Positions 1-8,510 of a stretch of DNA of 36,942 nt are shown piece after piece (within the stretch, counting starts at the first letter, position 1; the number at the start of each line of letters is the position of its first letter). Source of the stretch: Pseudomonadota bacterium (GTDB taxonomy: Bacteria; Pseudomonadota; Gammaproteobacteria; Acidithiobacillales; Acidithiobacillaceae). The notes under the pieces are model-generated. The model did no database searches, had not been told where the DNA came from, and was given only the letters and a program-made list of their open reading frames with translations. A program made the translations under genes and the position numbers. Location: the NCBI GenBank assembly GCA_021821885.1, contig JAKARO010000018.1, positions 1 to 36,942 of the forward strand, written 5' to 3'.

Positions 1-151
1 TCGCCGGTCCTGCGGACCCTCTCCCCACAGGCCTGCAGGGAGGGTAGCCCATTCATAATTGTTGACCATTATGCTCCGGTATGGTTCCGTTGCCAAATGA
101 TATTCTTTATGCTTCACAAAACATTTCATGGAAATCCGGAGACACGGAGCA

Positions 152-457
152 ATGGCAGGTAAGACCGAGAGTGACGGTTGTGGCGCGGTTGCCCACCGCT
201 GCCGGGAAATGTATGGGGCGTCTGCCGTACGTGCAAAAGGGTGGCAGCCAAACCTTTTCTGGCGGCCGGATGGTCCCGGGAACCTTTTTGGCAGTCTGCG
301 CGTGAATCCTTGGGAACTGGAGATTCTGCTTGCGGCCATTCTCGGGATCCCGGCACAGGGGCGGGATCTGCTTGAAAGCCAATTTCCCGGGCGGGCAGGA
401 TTCATTGAGCGCTCAATCGCTCATGGAGAGCTGCCGCTTCTGGGCTACTGGCCATAA
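152..457 (+). CDS. Small uncharacterised protein upstream of ATP-grasp ligase
   Basis: I do not recognise this 101-aa protein. It has no signal peptide, membrane segment or cysteine motif; the C-terminal half is a compact hydrophobic segment (NPWELEILLAAILGIP) followed by a charged stretch and ends in LLGYWP. An earlier in-frame ATG lies at 128, but only the ATG at 152 has a suitable Shine-Dalgarno (GGAG at 138-141), so I prefer 152. The stop codon is five bases before the start of the ligase at 463, so the two are almost certainly co-transcribed and may act together, for example as substrate or partner of the ligase. That functional link is inference from spacing only. Confidence 0.6.
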   Translation: MAGKTESDGCGAVAHRCREMYGASAVRAKGWQPNLFWRPDGPGNLFGSLRVNPWELEILLAAILGIPAQGRDLLESQFPGRAGFIERSIAHGELPLLGYWP

Positions 458-462
458 AAAAA

Positions 463-1404
463 ATGACCGCCTGTCCGAGGATTGCCATCCTGTCACGACA
501 GGCCGGACTCTACTCTACCCGGCGGCTTGTCGAGGCTGTGCGGAGTGAAGGGGGCGAGCCTGTCGTTCTCCAGCCAGAACAGTGCGTCCTGGCGCTAGAG
601 GACGGTGCTTTTAGCCTCTGGTATGAAGACCGGCTTCTCGAGCCCGTAGCTGGGGTTATCCCACGGATTGGCAGTCCTATTACGGCACTGGGCATGCGGC
701 TGCTAGAGCATTTTTCGGCAATGGGGAGCTACTGTCTCAACAGTGCATCCAGTTTTTTTCTGGCGCGAGACAAGTGGACATCACTGCAGATTCTTGCGCG
801 TGCGGGGATTCCAGTACCGCGCAGCTGGTATCTCTCCCAGACGGGGCAGCGGGAGACGGTTCTGGCTCATGCTGGGGTACCCGTAGTGGCCAAACTCCTG
901 CAGGGGTCGCAGGGAGTGGGTGTGACCCTCGCCGAAAGCCAGGCTGCCGCACGGGGGCTGGTCGACACGCTTCTGCACCTGGAGGGGGAAGCCGTGGTGC
1001 AGGAGGTTTTGCCCGGCCGCCGGGATTACCGGCTACTGGTCCTGCAGGGCAGAGTAATCGCGGCCATGGGCCGGACGGCCGCGGAGGGTGAGTTCCGGAG
1101 CAATCTGCACTGCGGAGGCACTGCCTTTGCGCTTTCCCCGGCAGAACTGGATACCTGGCTGGCTGGCCTGGCGACTGCGTCTGCGACAGCTTTAGGGCTG
1201 GATTTCGCTGGCGTAGATCTTATGCCAGATGCCGAGGGCGGGTTTCGTGTCCTGGAGGTGAATCCTGTTCCAAGCCTGGAAGGAATTGAAAAAACAAGCG
1301 GAACCGACATTGCCAGGCAGATCGCGGAATTCATGATGCGCCAGATTGACGGCGGGGCAGGGTCACCAGGACCGAGCGGATCCAGGCGTGAATCTCCCGG
1401 TTGA
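463..1404 (+). CDS. RimK-family ATP-grasp ligase
   Basis: A 313-aa ATP-grasp protein of the RimK/LysX type, which form amide bonds by adding an amino acid (often glutamate) to a carboxylate on a protein or small molecule using ATP. An N-terminal pre-ATP-grasp domain (about 1-95) begins IAILSR; the ATP-binding lobe carries VVAKLLQGSQGVGV (about 140-155); the metal and ATP site includes LEVNPVPSLEGIEK near residue 270. The substrate cannot be told from sequence: ribosomal S6 modification, lysine carrier-type chemistry and cofactor glutamylation all use this fold. The last roughly 20 residues (rich in G, S, P) lie beyond the usual family end and overlap the convergent acyltransferase gene by 74 bases. 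Confidence 0.8.
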   Translation: MTACPRIAILSRQAGLYSTRRLVEAVRSEGGEPVVLQPEQCVLALEDGAFSLWYEDRLLEPVAGVIPRIGSPITALGMRLLEHFSAMGSYCLNSASSFFLARDKWTSLQILARAGIPVPRSWYLSQTGQRETVLAHAGVPVVAKLLQGSQGVGVTLAESQAAARGLVDTLLHLEGEAVVQEVLPGRRDYRLLVLQGRVIAAMGRTAAEGEFRSNLHCGGTAFALSPAELDTWLAGLATASATALGLDFAGVDLMPDAEGGFRVLEVNPVPSLEGIEKTSGTDIARQIAEFMMRQIDGGAGSPGPSGSRRESPG

Positions 1405-2080
1405 TTTCTGCACTGCGCCCCTCCGGATTCCTGGGATTTCCGAAATGCAGATGGACGGTTCCGGGGTACTTGCGCCAGTCGTTACGGGGCCAGAAACAGC
1501 CCGTGTTGAGCGCCAGGGGGAGCAGCGGAACCCCGGCCTTTTGGGCCAGCGCCACGCCCGTCTGGTGAAAACTGCCGAGACTGCCACACTCCTGACGCGT
1601 TCCTTCAGGAAAAATCAGTACTGGATAGCCAGCTTTCAGGCGCCTGTTTCCTTCCTCGAGAATTTCTCCCAATGCCCGTTTTCCGGATTGGCGGTTGATG
1701 GCAATGGGCCAGGAGAAGGGGAGGTACCAGCCCAAGACCGGAATTTTAAGGAGTTCTTCCTTGAGTACGAACGAGATGCGTGGAAAGAAACGCCACAGGA
1801 GCAGGGTTTCCATGGCAGACTGGTGGTTGGCCACGATCACGCAGGGACCGGACGGGATGTTTTCTTCCCCGCGGACCACCAAACGGATTCTGCAGATTTT
1901 TCCGAGAAGGCCTGTACTGGCCACAGCCCAGGTGCGGCAGCCCCAGATCTTGGCACTGTCTGGAAGCAGGAAAAAGGGGAGCATCACCACTGCCCAGAAG
2001 GCGGTCCAAAGTGCAAAAGAGAGGTAAAAAAGCAGGCTTCTAAAGGTGATGGCCATGGATCTGCGGATCGAGAATGGCAT
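1331..2080 (-). CDS. plsC: 1-acyl-sn-glycerol-3-phosphate acyltransferase
   Basis: This membrane enzyme acylates lysophosphatidate to phosphatidate in phospholipid synthesis. The 249-aa product has an N-terminal hydrophobic segment (roughly residues 10-35), the catalytic HX4(D/E) motif as NHQSAMETLLL, and the substrate-binding FPEGTR motif. The glutamate form of the first motif occurs in many proteobacterial PlsC proteins. I start at 2080 because a GGAGG lies nine bases before that ATG; ATGs at 2104 and 2056 are alternatives. The start overlaps the end of gmhB, matching the gmhB-plsC order known in other proteobacteria. Its 3' end overlaps the opposing ATP-grasp ligase gene. Confidence 0.88.
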   Translation of the reverse strand: MPFSIRRSMAITFRSLLFYLSFALWTAFWAVVMLPFFLLPDSAKIWGCRTWAVASTGLLGKICRIRLVVRGEENIPSGPCVIVANHQSAMETLLLWRFFPRISFVLKEELLKIPVLGWYLPFSWPIAINRQSGKRALGEILEEGNRRLKAGYPVLIFPEGTRQECGSLGSFHQTGVALAQKAGVPLLPLALNTGCFWPRNDWRKYPGTVHLHFGNPRNPEGRSAEINREIHAWIRSVLVTLPRRQSGAS

Positions 2081-2600
2081 CACAGGCGGCCTCCAGGTTT
2101 CCATAGACCGGAACTCCCTCTGCCTCCGCGGCCATTTGGGCCCCTGCTCCTTTCCCGGTCAGAACCAGCATGGGCATAGCCCCGGCACTGCGTGCAGCCT
2201 GAAGATCCCGCAGGCTGTCGCCAATGGCGGGGACACCGGCCAGGGAAATTTGGAACCGTTCGGCGATTTGGCGGAATAGGCCATCAGCGGGCTTCCGGCA
2301 GCTGCAGCCTGCGTCCGGATGATGGGGGCAGAAAAAAATGGCATCAATGCGTCCTCCCGCAGCGGCGAGTTCCTTGCGCATCCGTGCGTGGATTGCCCCT
2401 AGGGCCCGCAGGTCAAAAAGCTTGCGGCCGAGGCCGGACTGGTTGCTTGCAACTACAACTGTATAGCCAGCACGGTTGAAGCGGGCGATGGCCTCGAGGC
2501 TCCCAGGCACGGGGCGCCACTCGGCTGCGGACTTGATATAGGCGTCGCTGTCCTCGTTGATGACGCCATCGCGATCCAGAATGACAAGTGGTCCCATCAT
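2040..2600 (-). CDS. gmhB: D-glycero-beta-D-manno-heptose 1,7-bisphosphate 7-phosphatase
   Basis: A HAD-superfamily phosphatase that removes the 7-phosphate in ADP-heptose synthesis for the lipopolysaccharide inner core. The 186-aa length is typical. Catalytic aspartates are D9 and D11 in LDRDGV; the SNQSG motif II is near residue 52; the zinc-binding set C91, H93, C99, C101 lies in CPHHPDAGCSCRKP; the motif IV acidic region reads IGDSLRDL. The start ATG overlaps the glyS stop in an ATGATG arrangement, so translation is probably coupled. The ATG three bases downstream could also be used. Confidence 0.93.
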   Translation of the reverse strand: MMGPLVILDRDGVINEDSDAYIKSAAEWRPVPGSLEAIARFNRAGYTVVVASNQSGLGRKLFDLRALGAIHARMRKELAAAGGRIDAIFFCPHHPDAGCSCRKPADGLFRQIAERFQISLAGVPAIGDSLRDLQAARSAGAMPMLVLTGKGAGAQMAAEAEGVPVYGNLEAACDAILDPQIHGHHL

Positions 2601-4684
2601 CGGCCCTGTAGTGCAGAAAAATCCGCGATGCTGGCGAAAACAGACTGCAGGTCGTGCAGGAGGGCCAGCCGGTTATTGCGCAGCCGCATATCGTCACTCA
2701 GGACCAGTACCTCAGCGAAGAACTGGTCGACCGTACTCTCCAGCCCGGCAAGAAGGTCCAGGGCAGCACCGTGCTTGCCCTCTCCGAGAAATTTCCGGAC
2801 CGCGGGGCGGATTGCCTGCCATTCATTCCAGAGCCGGATTTCTGCGGGGTCGGTCAGGTCACTTTCCCGCACAGGATTCCTTCCGTCCAGTTCTTCCTTA
2901 CGGAGGATATTGCTGATGCGCCGGATAACAGCTGCCAGACTGCTAGCCGCCTCATGGCGGGACAGAAACTGGGCCAGGTTTTCAAGCCGGGACCGGGCAT
3001 CCAGGGGATCGTCGGCATCAGCAGTCAGGACGGCATGAACCTGGTCTGCAGAAAATCCTTCCTCCCGGAACAGAACGCGCAGGCGCTCAGTAAAAAAATC
3101 TGTGAGACGGCTTTTGGCTGCTTCTTCCTGTTGCGGCGCGAACACGCCGGCATAGGCTTGACCGGCTGACTGGACCAGCGCCGTGATAGAAAGGTGCAAT
3201 CCGCCTTCCAGGGCAGTCCGCAGGATTCCTAGGGCAGCACGCCGGAGGGCATAGGGATCCCTGTCTCCACTGGGAAATTTCCCTAAGGCGAAAAAGCCAA
3301 AAAGGGTATCTATCCGGTCTGCAACGGCCAGCGCCTGGGCCGCAGGCGAATCAGGAATTGGATCCTCCCGGGTAGCAGGCCGGTAATGCTGGGCAATGGC
3401 TGTGACTACACCCTCTTCTTCCCGGTCATTCCGGGCATAATGCCCTCCCATGATTCCCTGCAGTTCCGGGAATTCTCCTACCATTCCAGACAGCAGGTCA
3501 GCCTTGCACAGCTGTGCCGAGCGTTCCAGGAGATTCCGGTCGCAGCCAAAGGAGCTAGCCAGCTGCGGGGCAAGGAAAACCAGGCGACGGACCTTGTCGG
3601 CGATGGTACCAAGTCCCTCCTGGAACAGAATGCCGTCGAGACCGGCAAGACGGGATTCCAGTGAAGAGCGCCGGTCCTGGTCCCAGAAAAATGCGGCATC
3701 GGCGAGCCGGGCACGCAGTACACGGTTGTTGCCCTGGATCACGGTAAGTGGATCCCGGCTGGAGATGTTTGCGACAAAGGCATAGCGTGGCATGAGTTCC
3801 CCGCCTGCCCGGCTTTTAAGGGGAATATAGCGCTGGTGCTGGACCATCACCGTGACCAGCACTTCCTCCGGAATGGTGAGGTAGCTGCTGTCAAATCCCC
3901 CTGCAAGGGCTACCGGCCATTCATTGAGCCCTGTAATTTCATCCAGAAGGATATCGGGAAGGACGGGGCGGGAATCCAGCTCTTCTGCCATTTTTCCGAT
4001 GGATTCAGCGATGGCGGTACGGCGTTCCTGCCAGCTGGCAACTACATGGGCCTTCCGTAGGGATTCCACATAGTCCCGGGGATGGGCAAAGGTCACTGGG
4101 CCGGGGTGGTGGACGCGGTGACCAAAGCTGTGGCCTTCCGCAAGCAGCCCATACTCCTGCCAGGGCAGGATGTCTGTACCAAAACGTAGCAGAAGCCAGC
4201 GAAGCGGGCGGGAAAAGCTTTCTTCCCGATCCGCCCAGCGCATGCGCTTGCGCAGGGGGAGACCGCCGATCAGACGGCTGGCGATCCCCGGCAGAAATTG
4301 TGTTGTGCTGGCGGGGGCCAGGCTCCTGCGCCAGACGAGCAGGGGGCCCTTTTCAGTTTCCATCGGTTCCAGCGCGTCAATATCCACTCCGCAGGAACGG
4401 GCAAAACCCATGGCGGCCGCCGTCGGCTGGCCGCCGGAGAAGGCACGCTCCATCGTCGGGCCGCGGCGGATTTCTTCCCTGGAAATGGTATGCAGGGCAA
4501 CGTTTTCTACCCAGAAAGCAATCCGGCGGGGGGCCACATAGGGATGGATGGTGCCAAAACGGATTCCTGCCCCATCCAGAAGCTGCCCCATGAGTACGGC
4601 GCCAGCTTCCTGAAGTACCGGCTGCTCCCGCGCCGGCAGTTCCTCACAGCCCAGTTCCAGAAGCAGGTCCTTGTATTCAGTCAT
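2597..4684 (-). CDS. glyS: Glycyl-tRNA synthetase beta subunit
   Basis: The tRNA-binding beta chain of the bacterial alpha2-beta2 glycyl-tRNA synthetase. Length is 695 aa, normal for the family. The N terminus ([12 protein letters not shown]) is the family hallmark, followed by [10 protein letters not shown] and, mid-protein, the HD-like region around [16 protein letters not shown]. The C-terminal third is the anticodon-binding-like domain. The start overlaps the glyQ stop by eight bases and the stop overlaps the gmhB start, so the three are one transcription unit. Confidence 0.97.
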   Translation of the reverse strand: MTEYKDLLLELGCEELPAREQPVLQEAGAVLMGQLLDGAGIRFGTIHPYVAPRRIAFWVENVALHTISREEIRRGPTMERAFSGGQPTAAAMGFARSCGVDIDALEPMETEKGPLLVWRRSLAPASTTQFLPGIASRLIGGLPLRKRMRWADREESFSRPLRWLLLRFGTDILPWQEYGLLAEGHSFGHRVHHPGPVTFAHPRDYVESLRKAHVVASWQERRTAIAESIGKMAEELDSRPVLPDILLDEITGLNEWPVALAGGFDSSYLTIPEEVLVTVMVQHQRYIPLKSRAGGELMPRYAFVANISSRDPLTVIQGNNRVLRARLADAAFFWDQDRRSSLESRLAGLDGILFQEGLGTIADKVRRLVFLAPQLASSFGCDRNLLERSAQLCKADLLSGMVGEFPELQGIMGGHYARNDREEEGVVTAIAQHYRPATREDPIPDSPAAQALAVADRIDTLFGFFALGKFPSGDRDPYALRRAALGILRTALEGGLHLSITALVQSAGQAYAGVFAPQQEEAAKSRLTDFFTERLRVLFREEGFSADQVHAVLTADADDPLDARSRLENLAQFLSRHEAASSLAAVIRRISNILRKEELDGRNPVRESDLTDPAEIRLWNEWQAIRPAVRKFLGEGKHGAALDLLAGLESTVDQFFAEVLVLSDDMRLRNNRLALLHDLQSVFASIADFSALQGR

Positions 4685-5555
4685 GGAAATTCCTCAGAAG
4701 CGGATGGCCGAGGCTGGCACGGGCCTCGGCATACAGCTCTGCTACTCCACGGGCCAGACCGCGGACGCGTCCGATAAACCGTGCCCGCTCGTTGACGGCA
4801 ATGGCATGGCGGGCATCCAGGAGATTGAACGTGTGGGAGCACTCTAGAACGCGTTCGTAAGCTGGAAGGGGAAGCCTGGTTTCGAGCAGGTTCTGGCAGT
4901 CCGCCTCAGCCCGGTCAAAGCCGTGAAACAGATCGTCCGAAGGCGCCAGTTCAAAGTTGTATTTTGACTGCTCCACCTCATTCTGGTGGTAGATATCCCC
5001 ATAGGTGGTACCGGGCGTCCAGACCAGGTCATAGACGCTTTCTACGCCCTGCAGATACATGGCAAGGCGTTCCAGACCATAGGTGATCTCTCCCATGACA
5101 GGATGGCAGTCAAGTCCACCAACCTGCTGGAAATAGGTGAACTGGGTTACTTCCATACCGTTGAGCCATACTTCCCACCCCAGTCCCCAGGCACCCAGCG
5201 TGGGTGATTCCCAGTTGTCTTCCACGAAACGGATATCCTGCAGGGCAGCATCAATGCCAAGTTGGCGCAGTGATTCCAGATAGAGATCCTGAAGGTCCGG
5301 CGGATTGGGTTTAAGGACGGCCTGAAACTGGTAGTAATGCTGCAGGCGGTTGGGGTTTTCACCATAACGGCCATCTGCAGGACGCCTGGAAGGCTGTACA
5401 TAGGCGGCCTTCCATGGCTCGGGCCCGATAGCACGCAGGAACGTGGCGGGATGGAAAGTCCCCGCGCCTACCGGCATATCCATGGGCTGCAGGATCACAC
5501 AGCCCTGGCTGGCCCAGAATGTCTGCAGTTTTTGGATGATTTCCTGGAAAGTCAT
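4677..5555 (-). CDS. glyQ: Glycyl-tRNA synthetase alpha subunit
   Basis: The catalytic class II synthetase chain, 292 aa from the chosen start ([11 protein letters not shown]), which fits the usual near-300 length. It carries [26 protein letters not shown] in pieces typical of GlyQ, the motif 2 region [20 protein letters not shown] (signature of the family), and [12 protein letters not shown] as motif 3. An in-frame ATG at 5594 would add 13 unmatched residues and lacks a reason to be preferred; GAGA sits before the ATG at 5555. It follows the Roadblock gene by 65 bases on the same strand. Confidence 0.96.
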   Translation of the reverse strand: MTFQEIIQKLQTFWASQGCVILQPMDMPVGAGTFHPATFLRAIGPEPWKAAYVQPSRRPADGRYGENPNRLQHYYQFQAVLKPNPPDLQDLYLESLRQLGIDAALQDIRFVEDNWESPTLGAWGLGWEVWLNGMEVTQFTYFQQVGGLDCHPVMGEITYGLERLAMYLQGVESVYDLVWTPGTTYGDIYHQNEVEQSKYNFELAPSDDLFHGFDRAEADCQNLLETRLPLPAYERVLECSHTFNLLDARHAIAVNERARFIGRVRGLARGVAELYAEARASLGHPLLRNFHD

Positions 5556-5620
5556 GCTTTTCTCGCGCAGTCGGGTGCCGGAATTATGGCCCAACGCAGC
5601 GGAACTTGGAAAGCAGGGGG

Positions 5621-5983
5621 CTAGAGCAGTTCGGCAATTCCCTGGGCTGCACGCCTTGCATCCAGAAATACCAGCCCCAGCTTGGCTTCTTTCCTTGCAA
5701 TGACCGTCAGCACCGCGTCATGCCCCGCATGGATGAGCAGGACATAACCGGAATCACCCTTGATCATCACCTGCTCCAGTTCCCCTCGCGCAAGTTCATC
5801 TGCTGTACGGTCGCCAAGGGAAAGCATCGCGGCAGCCATGGCGCCTACCCGGTCTTCGTCCATATTGCCGGCAAGGAGAGAAGCGATGGTCAGGCCATCT
5901 GTAGAGATGACAGCCGAGGCTTCAATATCGGCAGACGAGCCATTGAGATCACTTAGAATGGATTTGAGCATTTCTTCACGCAT
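5621..5983 (-). CDS. Roadblock/LC7 domain protein (MglB-like)
   Basis: A 120-aa single-domain Roadblock/LC7 protein. The fold signature is clear: a first helix ([10 protein letters not shown]), strand [14 protein letters not shown], a central helix [16 protein letters not shown], strands [18 protein letters not shown] and AVLTVIAR, and a last helix. Family members dimerise and regulate Ras-like GTPases; MglB is the GTPase-activating protein for MglA in polarity and twitching or gliding systems. The start at 5983 has AAGGAG eight bases upstream; the ATG at 6010 is less likely. The GTPase it could regulate is two genes upstream in the same run. Function in this organism is inference. Confidence 0.85.
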   Translation of the reverse strand: MREEMLKSILSDLNGSSADIEASAVISTDGLTIASLLAGNMDEDRVGAMAAAMLSLGDRTADELARGELEQVMIKGDSGYVLLIHAGHDAVLTVIARKEAKLGLVFLDARRAAQGIAELL

Positions 5984-6032
5984 GTGCAGGGCTCCTTGGA
6001 ATGGGCACAAAAACTGGGGAAAGGGTCATGGC

Positions 6033-6671
6033 CTATCGGTATCGCTGGTCCAGGGCCTGGACCAGTGTGACGAAAGACTGGTTTTGCAGCAGGGGAGTCC
6101 CAGCAATAATCAGCATGAACCGTTGGGCTCCAATAAAAAGTGGCCAGAAACCCAGTTCAGACTGCCCCGCCGGGTCAACCAGGGCCCAGCTTTCACTGTG
6201 CACCCTGAGATTGTTGCGCAGAAGGCGGCCATGGCGCGACTGGAGACTCAGGAGGTCCGCAGAAAGACCGGCAAGCTCCTCGGCGGATTCATGCAGGAAA
6301 CCGGAGGTTGCAAGATAGAAACCGTTTTCGTCCGCCAGCAGTGCCTTTTGGGCATCAGACAGCAGGCCGAGGAGCGGCGGGAGAAGATCTTCCAGCCGCT
6401 GGTCGGGGGCCGGGCGTGGTTCCGGACTTCCTTTCACCAGTCCCAGACGCTGTAGACGGAAGATGCTGCGTAGCGCATCTTCCCGTTCTCCGGCCTGTGT
6501 CCAGCGGATCGCTACCGATTCCGAAAAGGGGATTTTATCTCCCTCCCGCAGAATGTTGAGCAGAATCCCCCGGTTTCCCTCAGTATTGGGACTGGCGGCC
6601 GCATAGTAGGCCCCGGCCGGGGTGACCTCGGCGAACAGGCTGCTGCCAGAGGTGACGAGTTCCAAGCTCAT
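6033..6671 (-). CDS. Uncharacterised protein with degenerate Roadblock-like C-terminal half
   Basis: A 212-aa protein with no firm family match that I can give. The N-terminal ~90 residues (RGILLNILREGDKIPFSESVA, then ALRSIFRLQRLGLVKG) look like a small helical, possibly winged-helix, domain. Residues ~105-212 follow a Roadblock pattern: a helix, ADENGFYLATSGF, a helix with LAGLSADLLSLQSR, strands LRVHSESWALVDP and RFMLIIAGTP, and a terminal helix. Its start overlaps the GTPase stop by four bases (ATGA), so the two are translationally coupled. A second Roadblock-type subunit could form a heterodimer with the next gene. The domain reading is from pattern, not alignment. Confidence 0.65.
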   Translation of the reverse strand: MSLELVTSGSSLFAEVTPAGAYYAAASPNTEGNRGILLNILREGDKIPFSESVAIRWTQAGEREDALRSIFRLQRLGLVKGSPEPRPAPDQRLEDLLPPLLGLLSDAQKALLADENGFYLATSGFLHESAEELAGLSADLLSLQSRHGRLLRNNLRVHSESWALVDPAGQSELGFWPLFIGAQRFMLIIAGTPLLQNQSFVTLVQALDQRYR

Positions 6672-7234
6672 GAAGCAGCCCCAATACCGGGATCGATGGA
6701 AAACAGGAGGGCCATCACGAGGTTCTTGACGTCCTCCCTGCGCCGCCCGTCCACTTCGAAAATTGGCGGGATGGGATTCAGCATTTTCAGGTCACCGCGT
6801 ACTTCTTCAAGCATTCCTGCATAGTCGGAAATAGAAGGGCGCGGATTGATATCCATCTTGGAAATGCCAATTACAACGGGAACACCTTCAATATAATTCC
6901 GGAAAGCATGGAGAAAAAAATGCATGTCTTTCCTGGGGTTGGGGCGGGTGTTGTCAAGCATGAGAACCAGTCCAAGACCCCCAGTGGTCAGAATGTCCCA
7001 CATGAAATCAAACCGTTCCTGACCGGGCGTGCCATACAGGTGGACTTTGCTGTTTTCCCCAACATTCAGGATGCCGTAGTCCATTGCAACCGTCGTATGT
7101 CCTTTCCGGTTAATGGTCATGTCGGAGGCCCTGGCATCCGTCGAAAGGATGGGTATGTCAGAGATGGCAGAGATGGCAGAGGTCTTCCCTGCGCCGACAG
7201 GCCCGGTAAAAACGATTTTATTGTCCTCTCTCAT
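6668..7234 (-). CDS. MglA/COG2229-type small Ras-like GTPase
   Basis: A 188-aa small GTPase. The P-loop is GPVGAGKTS (residues 11-19), switch I contains GHTTVAMDYG (T47/T48), and switch II is LYGTPGQERFDFM (66-78). In switch II the usual aspartate of DxxG is replaced by glycine, as in many bacterial MglA and COG2229 GTPases, which implies a nucleotide cycle helped by a partner. The guanine-specificity motif is SKMD (125-128) instead of NKxD. An AGGAG ten bases before the ATG supports the start. Two Roadblock-type genes directly follow. The role (polarity, pilus or secretion positioning) is inferred from the family. Confidence 0.85.
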   Translation of the reverse strand: MREDNKIVFTGPVGAGKTSAISAISDIPILSTDARASDMTINRKGHTTVAMDYGILNVGENSKVHLYGTPGQERFDFMWDILTTGGLGLVLMLDNTRPNPRKDMHFFLHAFRNYIEGVPVVIGISKMDINPRPSISDYAGMLEEVRGDLKMLNPIPPIFEVDGRRREDVKNLVMALLFSIDPGIGAAS

Positions 7235-7275
7235 GGGAGCTCCTATTTTTTAGCCCCAAAACGGGTAATGGAATC

Positions 7276-8499
7276 TCATAGGCCAGCGATTTTCGCAAAG
7301 AGCCTGCCCAGTAGTCCGCGTTTCGCCAGGGCAGGAGAAGCCATTTCGTCGGCTGGCGAAGGACCGTCAACAGAGGGCGCGGGAGCGGCACCGGGAGAAG
7401 ACGAATGAGCTGCGGGCACTGAAATGTACCGCAACAGTCCGAGACTTTCGGCTGCTGCCAGGAAATTGAAGAGTTCTGCGGGCTGCACCTGCAGAATTTT
7501 GACAGTCAGGGCAGGTGAAGCGGGAGAACGGGCCAGAAATGCGGCCATTCGCAGGCTTTCCGGAAGTGGTGCAAGGCGGGTCAGATTGGGCCACTGATGC
7601 AGCTGTACGGGGACATTTGCCAGGATTTTCCGGCTCAGCCGCCCATTGGCCGTCCATGCTGCGGCCTGCCAGACAAGCTCCTGAAGGGTGGTGTTCCGCA
7701 GGGAGCCATCTGAAGGGAAACTGTCTGCGGACTGGGCAGCCCGCACCTGAAGCCCATGGATTTCCCTCCGGCAAATCGTCCGTATTTCCTCATCACTGAG
7801 TGGAGTCTGTGCGCGGTTTTCCTCTGGATCGATATTCCAGAGTATCTGGCCATTCCGGGCGTCTGTGATGACTGCCGCGATCCGGTCGCGCAGGATCCGC
7901 TGCAGCAGCCCCAGAAGTCCTGTATCCGGATCGAAATGGATAATACTCTCAGGGCGCCACTGGACAGGTGCCCGTGCGGGAGGCGGAGGAGGACTGTCTT
8001 CAGCTGGCGTTGCCCGGGAAGAAGGGACTACGTCCGGGTCCGGGGGGCGTATCCCGGAGGCTACCTGTGGTGGCTGGCGGGTTTCTGTTCCAGAATTGGC
8101 CGGATGCATGGGCCCGGCACGGTTCTCCAGTTTCTGTGCGGTCCCTGCGACAACTGTTTTCTGCGCCAATACGGTCTCAAGAGCCGGGAAAAGGCTTTCC
8201 ATACGGATGGGCTTGCGCAGGATGGCAAACCCCGGGAACCGTTCGGGGGATACACTGGTAGCCAGCAGGGGAATCTGGGGATTGGCCCTGCGAAAAGCCT
8301 CTGCGGCTGTCAGGCCTTCTGGTGTGTCCAGATCGGCAATGGCAATCTGGGGAGGAATGTCTTCGCCCGGGTCCAGAAGCACGTAACGGTTTCGCCCATG
8401 CATCCGGAAGGCCATGCGGAACACGGCTTCCTTGCGGGCGTCCATTCCGAGGCCCTGGACCTTGAGGGTGCCATCCATTCTGCTGTTCTCGATCGTCAT
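7276..8499 (-). CDS. Receiver-like domain protein with Pro-rich linker
   Basis: A 407-aa protein of unknown role. Residues ~10-112 look like a response-regulator receiver: IAIADLDTPEG places D56 as phospho-acceptor, T81 or S82 in LLATSV is the switch position, and K96 in AILRKP is the conserved lysine. The early acidic pair is reduced to one residue (D20), so phosphorylation is uncertain. Residues ~125-180 are a Pro/Ser/Ala-rich linker with PPPPP. The C-terminal ~200 residues contain an unassigned domain beginning SIIHFDPDTGLLGLLQRILRDRIAAV, then a second low-complexity stretch and a basic tail (KRGLLGRLFAKIAGL). AGGAAGAG precedes the start. The C-terminal part may bind the GTPase; that is a guess. 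Confidence 0.7.
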   Translation of the reverse strand: MTIENSRMDGTLKVQGLGMDARKEAVFRMAFRMHGRNRYVLLDPGEDIPPQIAIADLDTPEGLTAAEAFRRANPQIPLLATSVSPERFPGFAILRKPIRMESLFPALETVLAQKTVVAGTAQKLENRAGPMHPANSGTETRQPPQVASGIRPPDPDVVPSSRATPAEDSPPPPPARAPVQWRPESIIHFDPDTGLLGLLQRILRDRIAAVITDARNGQILWNIDPEENRAQTPLSDEEIRTICRREIHGLQVRAAQSADSFPSDGSLRNTTLQELVWQAAAWTANGRLSRKILANVPVQLHQWPNLTRLAPLPESLRMAAFLARSPASPALTVKILQVQPAELFNFLAAAESLGLLRYISVPAAHSSSPGAAPAPSVDGPSPADEMASPALAKRGLLGRLFAKIAGL

Positions 8500-8510
8500 G
8501 GAGTCTCTTC

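Noticed and set aside
17-47. GC-rich imperfect hairpin near the left edge
   Set aside because: Stem has bulges and there is no T-run; too close to the window end to judge what lies upstream.
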